DNA of 64,000 nucleotides from Acholeplasmatales bacterium (GCA_017542485.1 JAFXXC010000066.1:1-64000); one strand, 5' to 3'; counted from the stretch's first letter, positions 8,483-16,928 are shown. Numbers and translations: made by a program. The notes: generated by a model from the sequence alone, not told the origin.

Positions 8483-10609
8483 ATGGAAGGAATTGTAATT
8501 GTAAAAAAGGATGGTACACTTGAACCATTTAATGCAGAAAAAATTAAGAAAGCTGTAACAAAATCTGCATCCAGAGTGCTTGTTGATTTTACTGCTGAGG
8601 ATTTGGATACTATTGCAAATTCAGTTTTAAATGCTATTAATGAGAGAGGATTAACAAGCGTAACAATACCTCAAATGCATAATTTTGTTGAGGGAGCATT
8701 GGATACACATTTCCCTACTGTTGCGAAGAGTTATCGTGATTATAGAAATTATAAGGTTGATTTCGTTCATATGCTTGATGAGGTGTATACTAAGAGTCAA
8801 TCTATAATGTATATAGGAGATAAAGAAAATTCAAATACAGATAGTGCTTTGGTTTCAACTAAGCGTAGCTTAATTTATAATCAATTAAATAAGGAACTAT
8901 ATAAAAAATTCTTCCTTAATGTTGAAGAATTACAAGCCATCAATGATGGATATATTTATGTTCATGATATGAATGCTAGACGTGATACAATGAACTGTTG
9001 TCTATTTGATGTTCAAAAGGTATTAAAAGGCGGATTCGAAATGGGTAATATTTGGTATAATGAGCCAAAAAGCCTTGATGTTGCCTTTGATGTTATTGGC
9101 GATATAGTATTATCAACTGCTGCACAACAATATGGTGGATTTACAGTTCCACAAATTGATTTAATACTTGATGAGTATGCAGAAAAGAGTTTCCAAAAGT
9201 ATTATCATAAATATGTTGGTTTAGGATTATCACGTGTTAAGGCTAATGAACAAGCTATAGAAGATGTTAGAAATGAATTTAAACAAGGCTGGCAAGGTCT
9301 TGAATATAAGTTTAATACAGTTGGATCATCAAGAGGTGATTATCCATTTATCACTGTTACTCTAGGTACTGGAACATCTAGATTTGCTAAGATGTGTACT
9401 ATTGAGTGCTTGAAGGTACGTCGTGGTGGACAAGGTAAGCCTGGTAGAAAACGTCCAGTATTATTCCCTAAGATTGTATTCTTATATGATAAAGATTTAC
9501 ATGGACCTGGATGTATTAATGAAGATTTATTTGAAGAGGGAGTACTATGCTCATCTAAGACTATGTATCCTGACTGGTTAAGTTTAACTGGTGAAGGCTA
9601 TATAGCTTCTATGTATAAAAAATATGGTAAAGTTATTTCACCAATGGGATGTAGAGCATTCTTATCTCCATGGTATGAACGTGGTGGTATGTATCCTGCA
9701 GATGATGACGATCAACCAGTATTTGTAGGTAGATTCAATATTGGTGCCATTTCTCTTCATTTACCTATGATTTTGGCTAAAGCAAGAAAAGAATCAAAGG
9801 ATTTCTTTGAAGTATTAGATTATTATCTAGAAATGATTAGAAAGATTCATATTAGAACTTATGATTATTTAGGAGAAATGCGTGCATCAACTAATCCACT
9901 TGCTTATTGTCAAGGTGGATTCTATGGTGGTAATTTACAACCATATGAAAAGATTAAGCCTATTTTGAAAGCTGCAACAGCTTCATTTGGATATACTGCA
10001 TTAAATGAATTGCAAGAATTATACAATGGTAAGAGTATTGCAGAAGATGGCGAATTTGCACTTCAAACATTACAACATATTAATGATAAGATTGCAGAAT
10101 TCAAGAAAGCAGATAATGTATTATATGCAATTTATGGTACACCTGCTGAATCATTATGTGGTACTCAAATTACTCAATTTAGAAAAAAATATGGCATTGT
10201 TGAGAATGTAAGTGATAGACCATATGTGTCAAATTCATTCCATTGTCATGTTACTGAAGATATTTCACCAATAGAAAAACAAGATAAGGAATTTAGATTC
10301 TGGGAATTATCTAATGGTGGTAAAATTCAATATGTTAAATATCCTATAGATTATAATATTGATGCAATTAAGACATTGATTAGACGTGCTATGGATAGAG
10401 GATTCTATGAAGGTGTTAATTTATCTTTAGCATATTGCGAAGATTGTGGACACCAAGAGCTTGCTATGGATGTATGCCCTAAGTGTGGAAGTAGAAATTT
10501 AACTAAGATTGAAAGAATGAATGGCTATTTATCATACTCAAGAGTAAGTGGTGCTACAAGACTTAATGACGCAAAAATGGCAGAAATTGCAGAAAGGAAG
10601 AGTATGTAA
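8483..10609 (+). CDS. nrdD: Anaerobic ribonucleoside-triphosphate reductase (class III)
   Basis: It reduces ribonucleoside triphosphates to dNTPs with a glycyl radical and works only without oxygen. An ATP-cone occupies about residues 1-90 (VKKDGTLEPFNAEKIKKAV). Near the C-terminus four cysteines (CEDC and CPKC) form the zinc site, followed by MNGYLSY, whose glycine is the radical site, and a LNDAKMAEIAERK tail typical of clostridial enzymes. I chose ATG 8483 because AGAGGTG ends six bases before it; GTG 8474 overlaps that site. The length of 708 residues is normal. It overlaps nrdG by one base. Confidence 0.97.
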   Translation: MEGIVIVKKDGTLEPFNAEKIKKAVTKSASRVLVDFTAEDLDTIANSVLNAINERGLTSVTIPQMHNFVEGALDTHFPTVAKSYRDYRNYKVDFVHMLDEVYTKSQSIMYIGDKENSNTDSALVSTKRSLIYNQLNKELYKKFFLNVEELQAINDGYIYVHDMNARRDTMNCCLFDVQKVLKGGFEMGNIWYNEPKSLDVAFDVIGDIVLSTAAQQYGGFTVPQIDLILDEYAEKSFQKYYHKYVGLGLSRVKANEQAIEDVRNEFKQGWQGLEYKFNTVGSSRGDYPFITVTLGTGTSRFAKMCTIECLKVRRGGQGKPGRKRPVLFPKIVFLYDKDLHGPGCINEDLFEEGVLCSSKTMYPDWLSLTGEGYIASMYKKYGKVISPMGCRAFLSPWYERGGMYPADDDDQPVFVGRFNIGAISLHLPMILAKARKESKDFFEVLDYYLEMIRKIHIRTYDYLGEMRASTNPLAYCQGGFYGGNLQPYEKIKPILKAATASFGYTALNELQELYNGKSIAEDGEFALQTLQHINDKIAEFKKADNVLYAIYGTPAESLCGTQITQFRKKYGIVENVSDRPYVSNSFHCHVTEDISPIEKQDKEFRFWELSNGGKIQYVKYPIDYNIDAIKTLIRRAMDRGFYEGVNLSLAYCEDCGHQELAMDVCPKCGSRNLTKIERMNGYLSYSRVSGATRLNDAKMAEIAERKSM

Positions 10610-11112
10610 TGCGTTATCATAATATAACAAAGGATGATATGTTAAATGGTAGCGGATTACGTGTGGTACTATGGGTTGCAGGCTGTGGACATCATTGTCC
10701 AGGCTGTCAAAATCCTATAACTCATGATCCAAATGGTGGTGTGCCATTTGATGATGATGCTAAAGAAGAACTATTTAGAGAACTTGAAAAGGATTATATA
10801 TCTGGTATCACATTTAGTGGAGGAGATCCTCTACATCCTTTGAACGTAAATGAAATAGGAGAATTAATTGCAGAAATTAATGCAAAATTCCCTAATAAAA
10901 CAAAATGGTTATATACAGGATATACTTATGAACAAATCTCAGGATTACCATTTATTGGAATGCTTGATGTGATTTGTGATGGTAGATTCGAAATAGATAA
11001 ATTTGACCCTAAAATCCACTGGGTTGGTAGTTCTAATCAAAGAGTAATTGATGTTAAGGCTACTAAAAGAGAAGGAAGAATAGTATTATATCAGGATGGT
11101 TCGGCTGCATAA
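10609..11112 (+). CDS. nrdG: Anaerobic ribonucleotide reductase activating protein
   Basis: A radical-SAM enzyme that installs the glycyl radical on NrdD. The cluster motif CGHHCPGC (CX3CX2C) lies near residues 26-33 and the SAM-binding FSGGDPL motif near residue 66. The 167 residues match the family. It starts in a TAATG overlap with nrdD and ends in the same arrangement with dut, so the three genes are tightly coupled. Confidence 0.97.
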   Translation: MRYHNITKDDMLNGSGLRVVLWVAGCGHHCPGCQNPITHDPNGGVPFDDDAKEELFRELEKDYISGITFSGGDPLHPLNVNEIGELIAEINAKFPNKTKWLYTGYTYEQISGLPFIGMLDVICDGRFEIDKFDPKIHWVGSSNQRVIDVKATKREGRIVLYQDGSAA

Positions 11113-11621
11113 TGGATAATTTCAAGAGAGTGGCTAGATTTGAAATTGTTTCATTTGAACAATTTAAATCTGGATTTGATAATTTAGATGATAATAAAAT
11201 TAAAGAATTATATGATTCTTTGATTTTGCCGAAAAGAGCTACAAAGGGTTCTGCCGGGTATGACTTTTATGCACCATTTGATATAACATTAAAACCAGGT
11301 GAAACAATTAAAATTCCTACAGGTATTAGAGTATATATGGAAGAGAATTATGTTTTAAAGCTATATCCAAGAAGTGGTTTAGGCTTTAAATATAGACTTC
11401 AATTAAATAATACAGTAGGTATTATTGATAGCGATTATTATTATTCTGATAATGAAGGACATATCTTTGCTAAAGTAACAAATGATTCTAATGAAAATAA
11501 AACTGTAGAAATAAAAAAAGGAACTGGTTTTATGCAAGGAATCTTTGTTGAATATGGTATTACATTTGATGATGATACTGATTCAATTAGAAATGGTGGT
11601 TTTGGTTCAACAACAAAATAG
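11112..11621 (+). CDS. dut: dUTP diphosphatase-like protein
   Basis: Homotrimeric dUTPase fold of 169 residues. Visible motifs are GSAGYDFYA (motif 1), PRSGLGFKYRL (motif 2), the GIIDSDYY segment (motif 3) and the C-terminal GFGSTTK (motif 5, phosphate-binding arm). It hydrolyses dUTP to dUMP and pyrophosphate, keeping uracil out of DNA and feeding dTMP synthesis. This fits its place directly after nrdDG. A related dCTP deaminase is the main alternative, but motif 5 favours dUTPase. Confidence 0.88.
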   Translation: MDNFKRVARFEIVSFEQFKSGFDNLDDNKIKELYDSLILPKRATKGSAGYDFYAPFDITLKPGETIKIPTGIRVYMEENYVLKLYPRSGLGFKYRLQLNNTVGIIDSDYYYSDNEGHIFAKVTNDSNENKTVEIKKGTGFMQGIFVEYGITFDDDTDSIRNGGFGSTTK

Positions 11622-11640
11622 GGAGAAATCCCTATTTTTC
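11616..11640 (+). terminator. Terminator of nrdD-nrdG-dut
   Basis: AAATAGGG pairs with CCCTATTT around a six-base loop and continues into a T tract. The stem includes the dut stop codon. Confidence 0.85.
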
Positions 11641-11661
11641 TTTTACAAGTAAATTAATTAT

Positions 11662-11670
11662 TGTTATAAT
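11662..11670 (+). promoter_or_regulatory. Extended -10 promoter of the first GH28 gene
   Basis: TGT-TATAAT forms an extended -10 about 22 bp before the start codon. No good -35 is visible. Confidence 0.6.
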
Positions 11671-11691
11671 AGGCTTAAGGAGTTGGTATTT

Positions 11692-13086
11692 ATGGAAATA
11701 AATGTAATTAGACCGTATTTCAAAAATGAAGTATATAATATTTTAGATTTTGGCGCAAAAAGTGATTACAAGTTTAATAATAGAGATGCTATTCAAAGTG
11801 CAATAGATGTCTGTAATAAAAATGGTGGAGGCATAGTATTAATCCCTAATGGCTTTTATTATACTGGACCTATAGCATTAAAAAGTAATGTGAATTTGCA
11901 TTTAGAGGATAATGCTTATGTAATGTTTACGAAATCAAAGGAAGAATATCCACTAATTTTTACTGAATATGAAGGAATAAAAAGAATAAGAGCAATATCT
12001 CCTATTTCGGCTAAAGATTGTGAAAATATAGCTATTACAGGAAATGGTGTAATGGATGGTAATGGTGAATTGTGGAGAGGAATTAAGAAATTTAAATTAA
12101 CAGAAAAAGAATGGGCTAGATGCTTAAAAAAATCTCCATATGTTATTAAAACTAAGGAAACAGAAATATGGTGCCCTACTAAGACATATTATGATGGTGT
12201 AATAAATGGTGAACCTGATTATGCACTTGAAAATGCATTAGAGCTTGCAAGTGTAAATTACGATGTGTATAGACCTGTATTTGTTTCATTAATTAGATGT
12301 AATAGAGTATTGATAGAGGATGTAACTTTACAAAATTCTCCTGCTTGGAATGTACATCCATTATATTGTACAAATTTTACAATGAATAGGGCAAAAATTA
12401 AGAATAAGTTTTCAGCTCAAAATGGTGATGGAATAGATTTAGAATCATGCCAAAATTGTGAAATTGCAAATACTATATTTGAAGTTGGTGATGATGGTAT
12501 TTGTATTAAATCAGGTAAAAATAAGGAAGCAAGAAAATTACCTATTCCAACAAAGAATGTGTGGATTCACGATTGTAAAGTATTTGATGCTCATGGTGGA
12601 TTTGTTGTAGGATCTGAAATGAGTAGAGGCGTTAATAATATTTTAGTAGAAAATTGTATTTTTAGTGGTACAGATATTGGAGTACGCTTCAAAAGTGCAA
12701 TGGGTAGAGGTGGAGTTGTAGAGGATATTACTATCAAAAATATCTATATGACTAAAATTATTAATGAAGCTATGATATTTACTATGGGTTATGTACTTGT
12801 AAATATTGAAGATGAGCACGAGGGCGATGTTACAAAGAATATGGAAGATGTTCCTGAATTTAAAAACATTACTATGGAAAATATAATCTGTGAATCAGCT
12901 GATACAGCGCTTAAAGTACAAGGATTACCAGAATTACCAATCCATGATTTAACTTTAAAAGATGTTACTATTAAGGCGAATAAAGGATTAGAACTAAGTC
13001 TTTGTGAAAATATCAAATTAGAAAACACTAAAATAATTATTGGTGAAAAAGAAGAAGTATATAATACAATATTAGAAAACAAATAA
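11692..13086 (+). CDS. GH28 polygalacturonase-like glycoside hydrolase
   Basis: A right-handed beta-helix enzyme of 464 residues. The GH28 acidic signatures are visible as NGDGIDLES, GDDGICIKSG and the following VVGSEMSRG loop. The NSPAWNVHPLYC segment is also typical. GH28 enzymes cleave galacturonic-acid linkages of pectin or rhamnogalacturonan, and the GSE loop (rather than GHG) points to exo-acting or rhamnogalacturonan types. There is no signal peptide, so it probably acts on imported oligosaccharides. I chose ATG 11692 after AAGGAG; TTG 11683 abuts that site. It is a single-gene unit. Confidence 0.93.
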   Translation: MEINVIRPYFKNEVYNILDFGAKSDYKFNNRDAIQSAIDVCNKNGGGIVLIPNGFYYTGPIALKSNVNLHLEDNAYVMFTKSKEEYPLIFTEYEGIKRIRAISPISAKDCENIAITGNGVMDGNGELWRGIKKFKLTEKEWARCLKKSPYVIKTKETEIWCPTKTYYDGVINGEPDYALENALELASVNYDVYRPVFVSLIRCNRVLIEDVTLQNSPAWNVHPLYCTNFTMNRAKIKNKFSAQNGDGIDLESCQNCEIANTIFEVGDDGICIKSGKNKEARKLPIPTKNVWIHDCKVFDAHGGFVVGSEMSRGVNNILVENCIFSGTDIGVRFKSAMGRGGVVEDITIKNIYMTKIINEAMIFTMGYVLVNIEDEHEGDVTKNMEDVPEFKNITMENIICESADTALKVQGLPELPIHDLTLKDVTIKANKGLELSLCENIKLENTKIIIGEKEEVYNTILENK

Positions 13087-13110
13087 GAGGAAGCATCTCG
13101 CTTCCTCTTA
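13084..13110. terminator. Bidirectional terminator between convergent genes
   Basis: An 11 bp perfect stem, TAAGAGGAAGC (13084-13094) with GCTTCCTCTTA (13100-13110), lies between the plus-strand GH28 gene and the minus-strand small membrane protein gene. Confidence 0.75.
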
Positions 13111-13114
13111 TCTA

Positions 13115-13345
13115 TTAAGGCATTCTAAATATTGATTTATCCTTTATTATAAAAATTAAATCCAAAAACCATAAAATATTAAAGCCTAAGAATATTCTAA
13201 TAATTGCATAGAATATTTTTTTCTCTTTAAATCTAACTATAACACCCATAACCCAAGATGTAATGAATATTGCAGCAAGTACAATACTAACAGGTTTACT
13301 TAAGCCTAGATAATCGTCATAAACAACTTCATTTTCCTCTTGCAT
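13115..13345 (-). CDS. Small membrane protein, paralogue 1
   Basis: A 76-residue protein with two hydrophobic helices. It shares the pattern YxGLxxPVSxxLAxIxITxWVxGxIxR, a hydrophobic second half and a DLIFxIxxKSIFR end with the gene at 13458-13682. The family is not known to me. AAGGAGG precedes its ATG on the minus strand. It has its own promoter and no enzyme motif. Confidence 0.8.
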   Translation of the reverse strand: MQEENEVVYDDYLGLSKPVSIVLAAIFITSWVMGVIVRFKEKKIFYAIIRIFLGFNILWFLDLIFIIKDKSIFRMP

Positions 13346-13367
13346 AATTGCCTCCTTAATTAGGTAT

Positions 13368-13376
13368 ATTATAACA
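13368..13376 (-). promoter_or_regulatory. Extended -10 promoter of small membrane protein 1
   Basis: On the minus strand this reads TGT-TATAAT. A TTGACT lies ten bases further upstream, too close for a standard -35. Confidence 0.55.
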
Positions 13377-13384
13377 TCAATATA

Positions 13385-13416
13385 GTCAAAATAAAAGATG
13401 CACGTTTGTGCATCTT
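13385..13416 (-). terminator. Terminator of small membrane protein 2
   Basis: On the minus strand AAGATGCAC and GTGCATCTT form a nine-base-pair stem with a four-base loop, followed by TTTTATTTT. Confidence 0.8.
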
Positions 13417-13457
13417 AATTCGCTTTATAATGATAGAGAACCATTATTTAAGCTAGA

Positions 13458-13682
13458 TTACATATTAAGTAATCTGAAAATGCTCTTGTTAGTAATCATG
13501 AAAATTAAATCAAGAATCCAAACAATCCAACCACCTAAGAAAATTCTGATGATTGCAGCAATAATCTTACCTTCTTGAATTCTAGTAATTATTCCACAAA
13601 CCCATGCAGTGATAGGGATAATTGCAAGAATTAAACTTACTAGTGGGTCAAGTCCAAAGTAATCGCTCTTTCCTGATGCCAT
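13458..13682 (-). CDS. Small membrane protein, paralogue 2
   Basis: A 74-residue two-helix membrane protein, clearly a paralogue of the gene at 13115-13345 (shared ITAWVCGIITR-like centre and TNKSIFRLL-like end). I chose the ATG at 13682. A longer reading from 13703 would begin almost at the predicted transcription start and would place AGGAGG inside the coding region, whereas AGGAGG is correctly spaced for 13682. Function is unknown. Confidence 0.8.
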   Translation of the reverse strand: MASGKSDYFGLDPLVSLILAIIPITAWVCGIITRIQEGKIIAAIIRIFLGGWIVWILDLIFMITNKSIFRLLNM

Positions 13683-13713
13683 TATAACGTCCTCCTTTTT
13701 CATTTATAAATAT

Positions 13714-13722
13714 ATTATAACA
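13714..13722 (-). promoter_or_regulatory. Extended -10 promoter of small membrane protein 2
   Basis: On the minus strand this reads TGT-TATAAT, the same form as upstream of paralogue 1, about 32 bp before the chosen start codon. Confidence 0.55.
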
Positions 13723-13724
13723 TC

Positions 13725-13746
13725 AATATTTAATTAATTAAATATT
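13725..13746. repeat. 22 bp perfect AT-only palindrome
   Basis: AATATTTAATT is followed directly by its reverse complement. It lies just upstream of the minus-strand -10 of paralogue 2 and downstream of the 104-residue gene. It could be an operator or a weak terminator. Confidence 0.6.
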
Positions 13747-13764
13747 TTTTGGATATTTAGTTTA

Positions 13765-14079
13765 TTATTTTACTAAACCAACTAAATAATCATATGTTCC
13801 TGGGAAACAATGGAAAATAATCAATACTGCTAATACTAAATAGAATAAAATACGTACTATGATATTTCTCTTTATTGTTGCCTCTAAACCAACAATACCA
13901 ACTAATGCAAGTAATAACCATGACTTAGCAATGTTGAATATATCTACCATTTTTGTTGGTAGGAATGAGAAATTTTGATCAATTATAACAAGTGCCCATA
14001 CAACAGCAGTAACAAATGCTAAAATTTCACCTAAAATATCAAGTACCTTTTCCAATTTTTCTCTAAATTCTTTACTCAT
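13765..14079 (-). CDS. Small hydrophobic membrane protein (unknown)
   Basis: A 104-residue protein with an amphipathic lysine/glutamate-rich start (SKEFREKLEKVLD) and about three hydrophobic segments at residues 18-35, 48-66 and 75-95. A good AAGGAGG precedes the ATG on the minus strand, and a TATAAT at 14109-14114 is a plausible -10. It is not obviously related to its neighbours, and I recognise no family. The size and layout are holin-like, but no lysis or phage gene is near. Confidence 0.75.
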   Translation of the reverse strand: MSKEFREKLEKVLDILGEILAFVTAVVWALVIIDQNFSFLPTKMVDIFNIAKSWLLLALVGIVGLEATIKRNIIVRILFYLVLAVLIIFHCFPGTYDYLVGLVK

Positions 14080-14166
14080 CGTCTTTCCTCCTTATTAATC
14101 TTTATATTATTATAAAACGTTTAAGTAAATTTTAAAAGATGCAATAATTCATTTTTTCATTTTTTA

Positions 14167-14198
14167 AATAAAAGAAAAGCCTAGAAATAATTCTAAGC
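14167..14198 (-). terminator. Terminator of small membrane protein 3
   Basis: On the minus strand GCTTAGAA pairs with TTCTAGGC (one G-U pair) around a four-base loop and is followed by a T-rich tail. It follows the 14209-14589 gene. Confidence 0.7.
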
Positions 14199-14208
14199 AA
14201 GTTCTTTA

Positions 14209-14589
14209 TTACTCAGTCTTTGTATCATCAGTCTTTGCTTCAGTTACTTCAGCGTCGATTACATCGTCAGTTTTAGTCTCTTCAGCTTTAGTTTCTTCCT
14301 TGTTCTCTTCATTTGATGAAACAGTACCATTGATACCGAAGTTTTCTCCACCAACTACTAATACTTTAACTTTTCCTTCAGTAATAATAAATACTAAATC
14401 AACAATTGAAAGGATAAAACCTGTAAAAGGAATGATGAATAAAATCATACCTATTAATGTTGCAGTATCGCTTGTTTCAATAAACTTAAATAAACGATAT
14501 AAGAATCCGAAAATCCAGCCCCAAATAGGGAAGAATAAAAGAATCTTTACTGCTTTAGACTGTTCGTCTACCCATTTTGTAAATTCCAT
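14209..14589 (-). CDS. Membrane protein with an acidic tail, distant paralogue 3
   Basis: A 126-residue protein. The first 85 residues hold two or three hydrophobic helices with the same layout as the two smaller paralogues (a WIFGFLYR segment, then a hydrophobic stretch ending DLVFIITEGK). From about residue 90 it becomes a Glu/Thr/Lys/Asp-rich low-complexity tail with repeated EETK and TDD units. AAGGAGGG precedes the ATG. Function is unknown; the tail could contact other proteins or cations (inference). Confidence 0.8.
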   Translation of the reverse strand: MEFTKWVDEQSKAVKILLFFPIWGWIFGFLYRLFKFIETSDTATLIGMILFIIPFTGFILSIVDLVFIITEGKVKVLVVGGENFGINGTVSSNEENKEETKAEETKTDDVIDAEVTEAKTDDTKTE

Positions 14590-14616
14590 GATAATCCCTC
14601 CTTGTTATCAAAGTGA

Positions 14617-14645
14617 ATTATACTACTATTTAAAATGCTATTCAA
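14617..14645 (-). promoter_or_regulatory. Promoter of paralogue 3, divergent from rplS
   Basis: On the minus strand TTGAAT (14640-14645) and TATAAT (14617-14622) are 17 bp apart. It lies back to back with the rplS promoter. Confidence 0.7.
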
Positions 14646-14662
14646 TATTTTGAAAAAAGAAC

Positions 14663-14690
14663 TTGAATTGTAATAATATTATGTTATAAT
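14663..14690 (+). promoter_or_regulatory. Promoter of rplS
   Basis: The -35 TTGAAT (14663-14668) and -10 TATAAT (14685-14690) are separated by 16 bp, and TGT before the hexamer makes an extended -10. Transcription should begin near 14697. Confidence 0.75.
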
Positions 14691-14696
14691 TTAAGG

Positions 14697-14780
14697 GCTT
14701 GATTAATCAAGTAAGGCACAATACTCCGCTGGCAACATGGGATTTTGGCTATGAGTTTTGTTAATCGAGGAGAAGACTTT
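14697..14780 (+). promoter_or_regulatory. Probable L19 leader (autoregulatory 5' UTR)
   Basis: An 84-base leader lies between the promoter and the rplS start and is unusually GC-rich for this genome (the CTCCGCTGGCAACATGGG region). Firmicute L19 genes often carry a structured leader in which the ribosomal protein represses its own translation. I infer the type from position and length and have not modelled the fold. Confidence 0.5.
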
Positions 14781-15137
14781 ATGGCAAACGCAAAAGGACA
14801 AGCATTAATTAATGAAATTACTGCTGAATACCTAAAGGATCGTCCTGACTTTAGAGCTGGAGATTCTGTAAAGGTATATGTTAAGATTGTCGAGGGTGAA
14901 ACTCACCGTATCCAAGTTTTTGAAGGCTTAGTTATTAAGCGTCAAGGTTCTGGTATCAGTGAAACTTTCACAGTTAGAAAGATATCTTATGGTGTTGGTG
15001 TTGAACGTACATTCCCTATTCATACACCTAGTATTGACCATATTGAAGTTACTAGACGTGGTAAGGTTCGTCGTGCTAGATTATTCTACATTAGAACATT
15101 ATCTGCTAAGGCTTCACGTATTAAGGAACGTCGATAA
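14781..15137 (+). CDS. rplS: Ribosomal protein L19
   Basis: A large-subunit protein of 118 residues at the interface with the 30S subunit. Conserved segments include [51 protein letters not shown] and the basic C-terminal [10 protein letters not shown] chose ATG 14781, preceded by GAGGAGAAG; an upstream in-frame ATG at 14745 lies inside the leader. The usual trmD and rimM neighbours are absent. Confidence 0.97.
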   Translation: MANAKGQALINEITAEYLKDRPDFRAGDSVKVYVKIVEGETHRIQVFEGLVIKRQGSGISETFTVRKISYGVGVERTFPIHTPSIDHIEVTRRGKVRRARLFYIRTLSAKASRIKERR

Positions 15138-15141
15138 TCAT

Positions 15142-15170
15142 AAAAAGACCAGCAATGGTCTTTTTTTCTT
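15142..15170 (+). terminator. Terminator of rplS
   Basis: AAAAAGACC pairs with GGTCTTTTT around a six-base loop and is followed by more T. Confidence 0.9.
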
Positions 15171-15210
15171 TTCTTAATTATTATATAATTGACTAAAAGG
15201 TGGAATGATT

Positions 15211-15546
15211 ATGACTATAGATTTTAATGAGATAGAAGAAAAACAGAATCATCATTATTGGGATGGCGATGGAGATTTTTATGCAAGAATATATAATGAT
15301 GGATTAAATAAAATATTAAAAGGAAGATTGCCAAAAGGATCATCAATTGGTTTTCATAAACATGAAAATACATCGGAAGTGATTTATGTTATTTCTGGTA
15401 GTGGAATTGTTCACTGTGATGGAAACACTAAAATAATAACAAAGGGTGATTGCCATTATTGTAAGGATGGTTCGACTCATTCTCTTCAAAATCCATTTGA
15501 CGAGGATTTAATATTCTTTGCAGTTATACCTAATCATTTTAAATAG
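15211..15546 (+). CDS. Small cupin-fold protein
   Basis: A single cupin domain of 111 residues. Motif 1 is seen as GFHKHENTSEVIYVISGSG (the HxH and later E are potential metal ligands) and motif 2 as the later GSTHSLQNP with a further histidine. The substrate cannot be told; such proteins bind small metabolites or act as isomerases and dioxygenases. ATG 15211 is chosen because GGTGG at 15199-15203 is too close to ATG 15205. A TATAAT lies at 15184-15189. Confidence 0.88.
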   Translation: MTIDFNEIEEKQNHHYWDGDGDFYARIYNDGLNKILKGRLPKGSSIGFHKHENTSEVIYVISGSGIVHCDGNTKIITKGDCHYCKDGSTHSLQNPFDEDLIFFAVIPNHFK

Positions 15547-15549
15547 TAA

Positions 15550-15590
15550 AAAAAAGAAATTGATTACATCGAATCAATTTCTTTTTTTAA
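15550..15590. terminator. Bidirectional terminator between the cupin gene and ispG
   Basis: GAAATTGATT (15556-15565) pairs with AATCAATTTC (15572-15581), with A-rich sequence before and T-rich after, so it can work in both directions. The stem overlaps the last codons of ispG. Confidence 0.85.
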
Positions 15591-16601
15591 TTCTGCTATT
15601 ATATCTTTTTCATCTATTTTTCTTAAAGGAACACCCTTTTTAAATATTAGTGCTTCACCTTTACCACCAGCTATTCCCAAATCAGCTTCTCTTGCTTCGC
15701 CAGGTCCATTTACTATACATCCCATTACTGCTACATGAATATTTTTATTTACTGTATATAAGTATTCTTCAACCTCTTTTGCGATAGGTATTAAATCAAT
15801 TTGAGTTCTTCCACAAGTTGGACAAGATGTTAATGTAGGTACATTATCTATTAGTTTTAATTCCTTCAATATATCTTTAGCAGCCATTATTTCAAATTCT
15901 GGTTTATCAGTTAAAGATACTCTTATTGTATTTCCTATTCCTAATGATAAAATTCTATCTAATCCAATAGAAGAAGTAATTAATCCTTTAAATGCTGTTC
16001 CGGATTCGGTAATTCCTATATGTAAAGGATATGGAAATTCCTCTGATGCAAGTTTATATGCTTCAAGTGCTAAATCGACATTTGAAGCTTTAATTGATAA
16101 AACTATATCATGAAAATCTAATTCCTCTAATATATCAATATGCTCATGTGCTGCCCTAACCATATTTTTTGCATTAACTTCATAACCTTTAGGTAAAGAA
16201 CCAGCATTAACACCTATACGAATAGGAATTTGTTTTTCTTTACATCTTTCAACTATTTCTTTTATTTTATCCTTATCTCTTATATTACCAGGGTTTAATC
16301 TGATTTTATCTACACCCTCTGAGATTGCAATTAAAGCAAGTTCTGGGTCAAAATGTATGTCGGCTACAAGAGGTATATGAATTCCTGCTTTAATTTTTGA
16401 AATAGAATAAGCATCCTCTTTATCAAGTACTGCAACTCTAATAATATCACAACCAAGCTCTTCTAAGCGTAATATTTGTTTGATTGTTGCCTCAACATCT
16501 TTAGTTTTTGTATTAGTCATACTTTGGATTAAAATTGGATTATTTCCGCCTAAAAATCTATTTCCAACTTTAACAACTCTTGTTTGATTTCTTAAATACA
16601 T
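15564..16601 (-). CDS. ispG: 4-hydroxy-3-methylbut-2-enyl diphosphate synthase IspG
   Basis: An iron-sulfur enzyme that converts MEcDP to HMBPP in the MEP isoprenoid pathway, downstream of IspD and IspF encoded at 3.6-4.7 kb. The 4Fe-4S ligands are in SCPTCGRTQ and [11 protein letters not shown] near the C-terminus. [14 protein letters not shown] marks the N-terminus of the TIM barrel. The product is 345 residues from the ATG at 16601, preceded by AGGTGAT; a GTG nine bases upstream overlaps that site. The pathway in the window lacks dxs, dxr, ispE and ispH. Confidence 0.96.
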   Translation of the reverse strand: MYLRNQTRVVKVGNRFLGGNNPILIQSMTNTKTKDVEATIKQILRLEELGCDIIRVAVLDKEDAYSISKIKAGIHIPLVADIHFDPELALIAISEGVDKIRLNPGNIRDKDKIKEIVERCKEKQIPIRIGVNAGSLPKGYEVNAKNMVRAAHEHIDILEELDFHDIVLSIKASNVDLALEAYKLASEEFPYPLHIGITESGTAFKGLITSSIGLDRILSLGIGNTIRVSLTDKPEFEIMAAKDILKELKLIDNVPTLTSCPTCGRTQIDLIPIAKEVEEYLYTVNKNIHVAVMGCIVNGPGEAREADLGIAGGKGEALIFKKGVPLRKIDEKDIIAELKKEIDSM

Positions 16602-16653
16602 AATTATCACCTATTACATTATAGCATTTTAAAATAAAAAGTAAAAAAATTTA

Positions 16654-16682
16654 TTGCAAGTTAGAAATCAATTTGATATAAT
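16654..16682 (+). promoter_or_regulatory. Promoter of rpmG
   Basis: The -35 TTGCAA (16654-16659) and -10 TATAAT (16677-16682) are 17 bp apart, divergent from ispG. Confidence 0.75.
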
Positions 16683-16719
16683 ATGCGAGGAAGTAATCTT
16701 AAGTCTGGAGGGATAAAAA

Positions 16720-16869
16720 ATGCGTGACTTAGTAAAACTAGTTTGTTCAGATTGTAAAAATGAAAATTACTATACAGACAAGAATAAAAAGACAACTCCT
16801 GAAAGAATGGAGATTAAAAAATATTGTCCTTTTTGCCGTAAGCATACAGTACACAAAGAAAAGAAGTAA
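16720..16869 (+). CDS. rpmG: Ribosomal protein L33 (zinc-binding form)
   Basis: A 49-residue large-subunit protein. It has the start [18 protein letters not shown], the basic middle [16 protein letters not shown] and the end [13 protein letters not shown]. Four cysteines in two CxxC pairs (CSDC and CPFC) make it the zinc-ribbon C+ form. Many Firmicutes also carry a zinc-free copy, which is not in this window. GGAGG lies 5-10 bases upstream of the ATG. Confidence 0.95.
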   Translation: MRDLVKLVCSDCKNENYYTDKNKKTTPERMEIKKYCPFCRKHTVHKEKK

Positions 16870-16888
16870 TCTTATATAATAAATTACT

Positions 16889-16912
16889 GGCCAGAAATGG
16901 CTTTTTTCTTTT
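16889..16912 (+). terminator. Short terminator after rpmG
   Basis: GGCCA (16889-16893) pairs with TGGCT (16898-16902) around a GAAA tetraloop, followed by a run of T. The stem is short, so it may be leaky into the next gene. Confidence 0.65.
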
Positions 16913-16928
16913 TAAGGAGGCTTTTATA

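Noticed and set aside
14300-14653. 117-codon plus-strand frame opposite the acidic-tail membrane protein
   Set aside because: It is the mirror of a low-complexity coding region on the minus strand, which has a good promoter, ribosome binding site and terminator.
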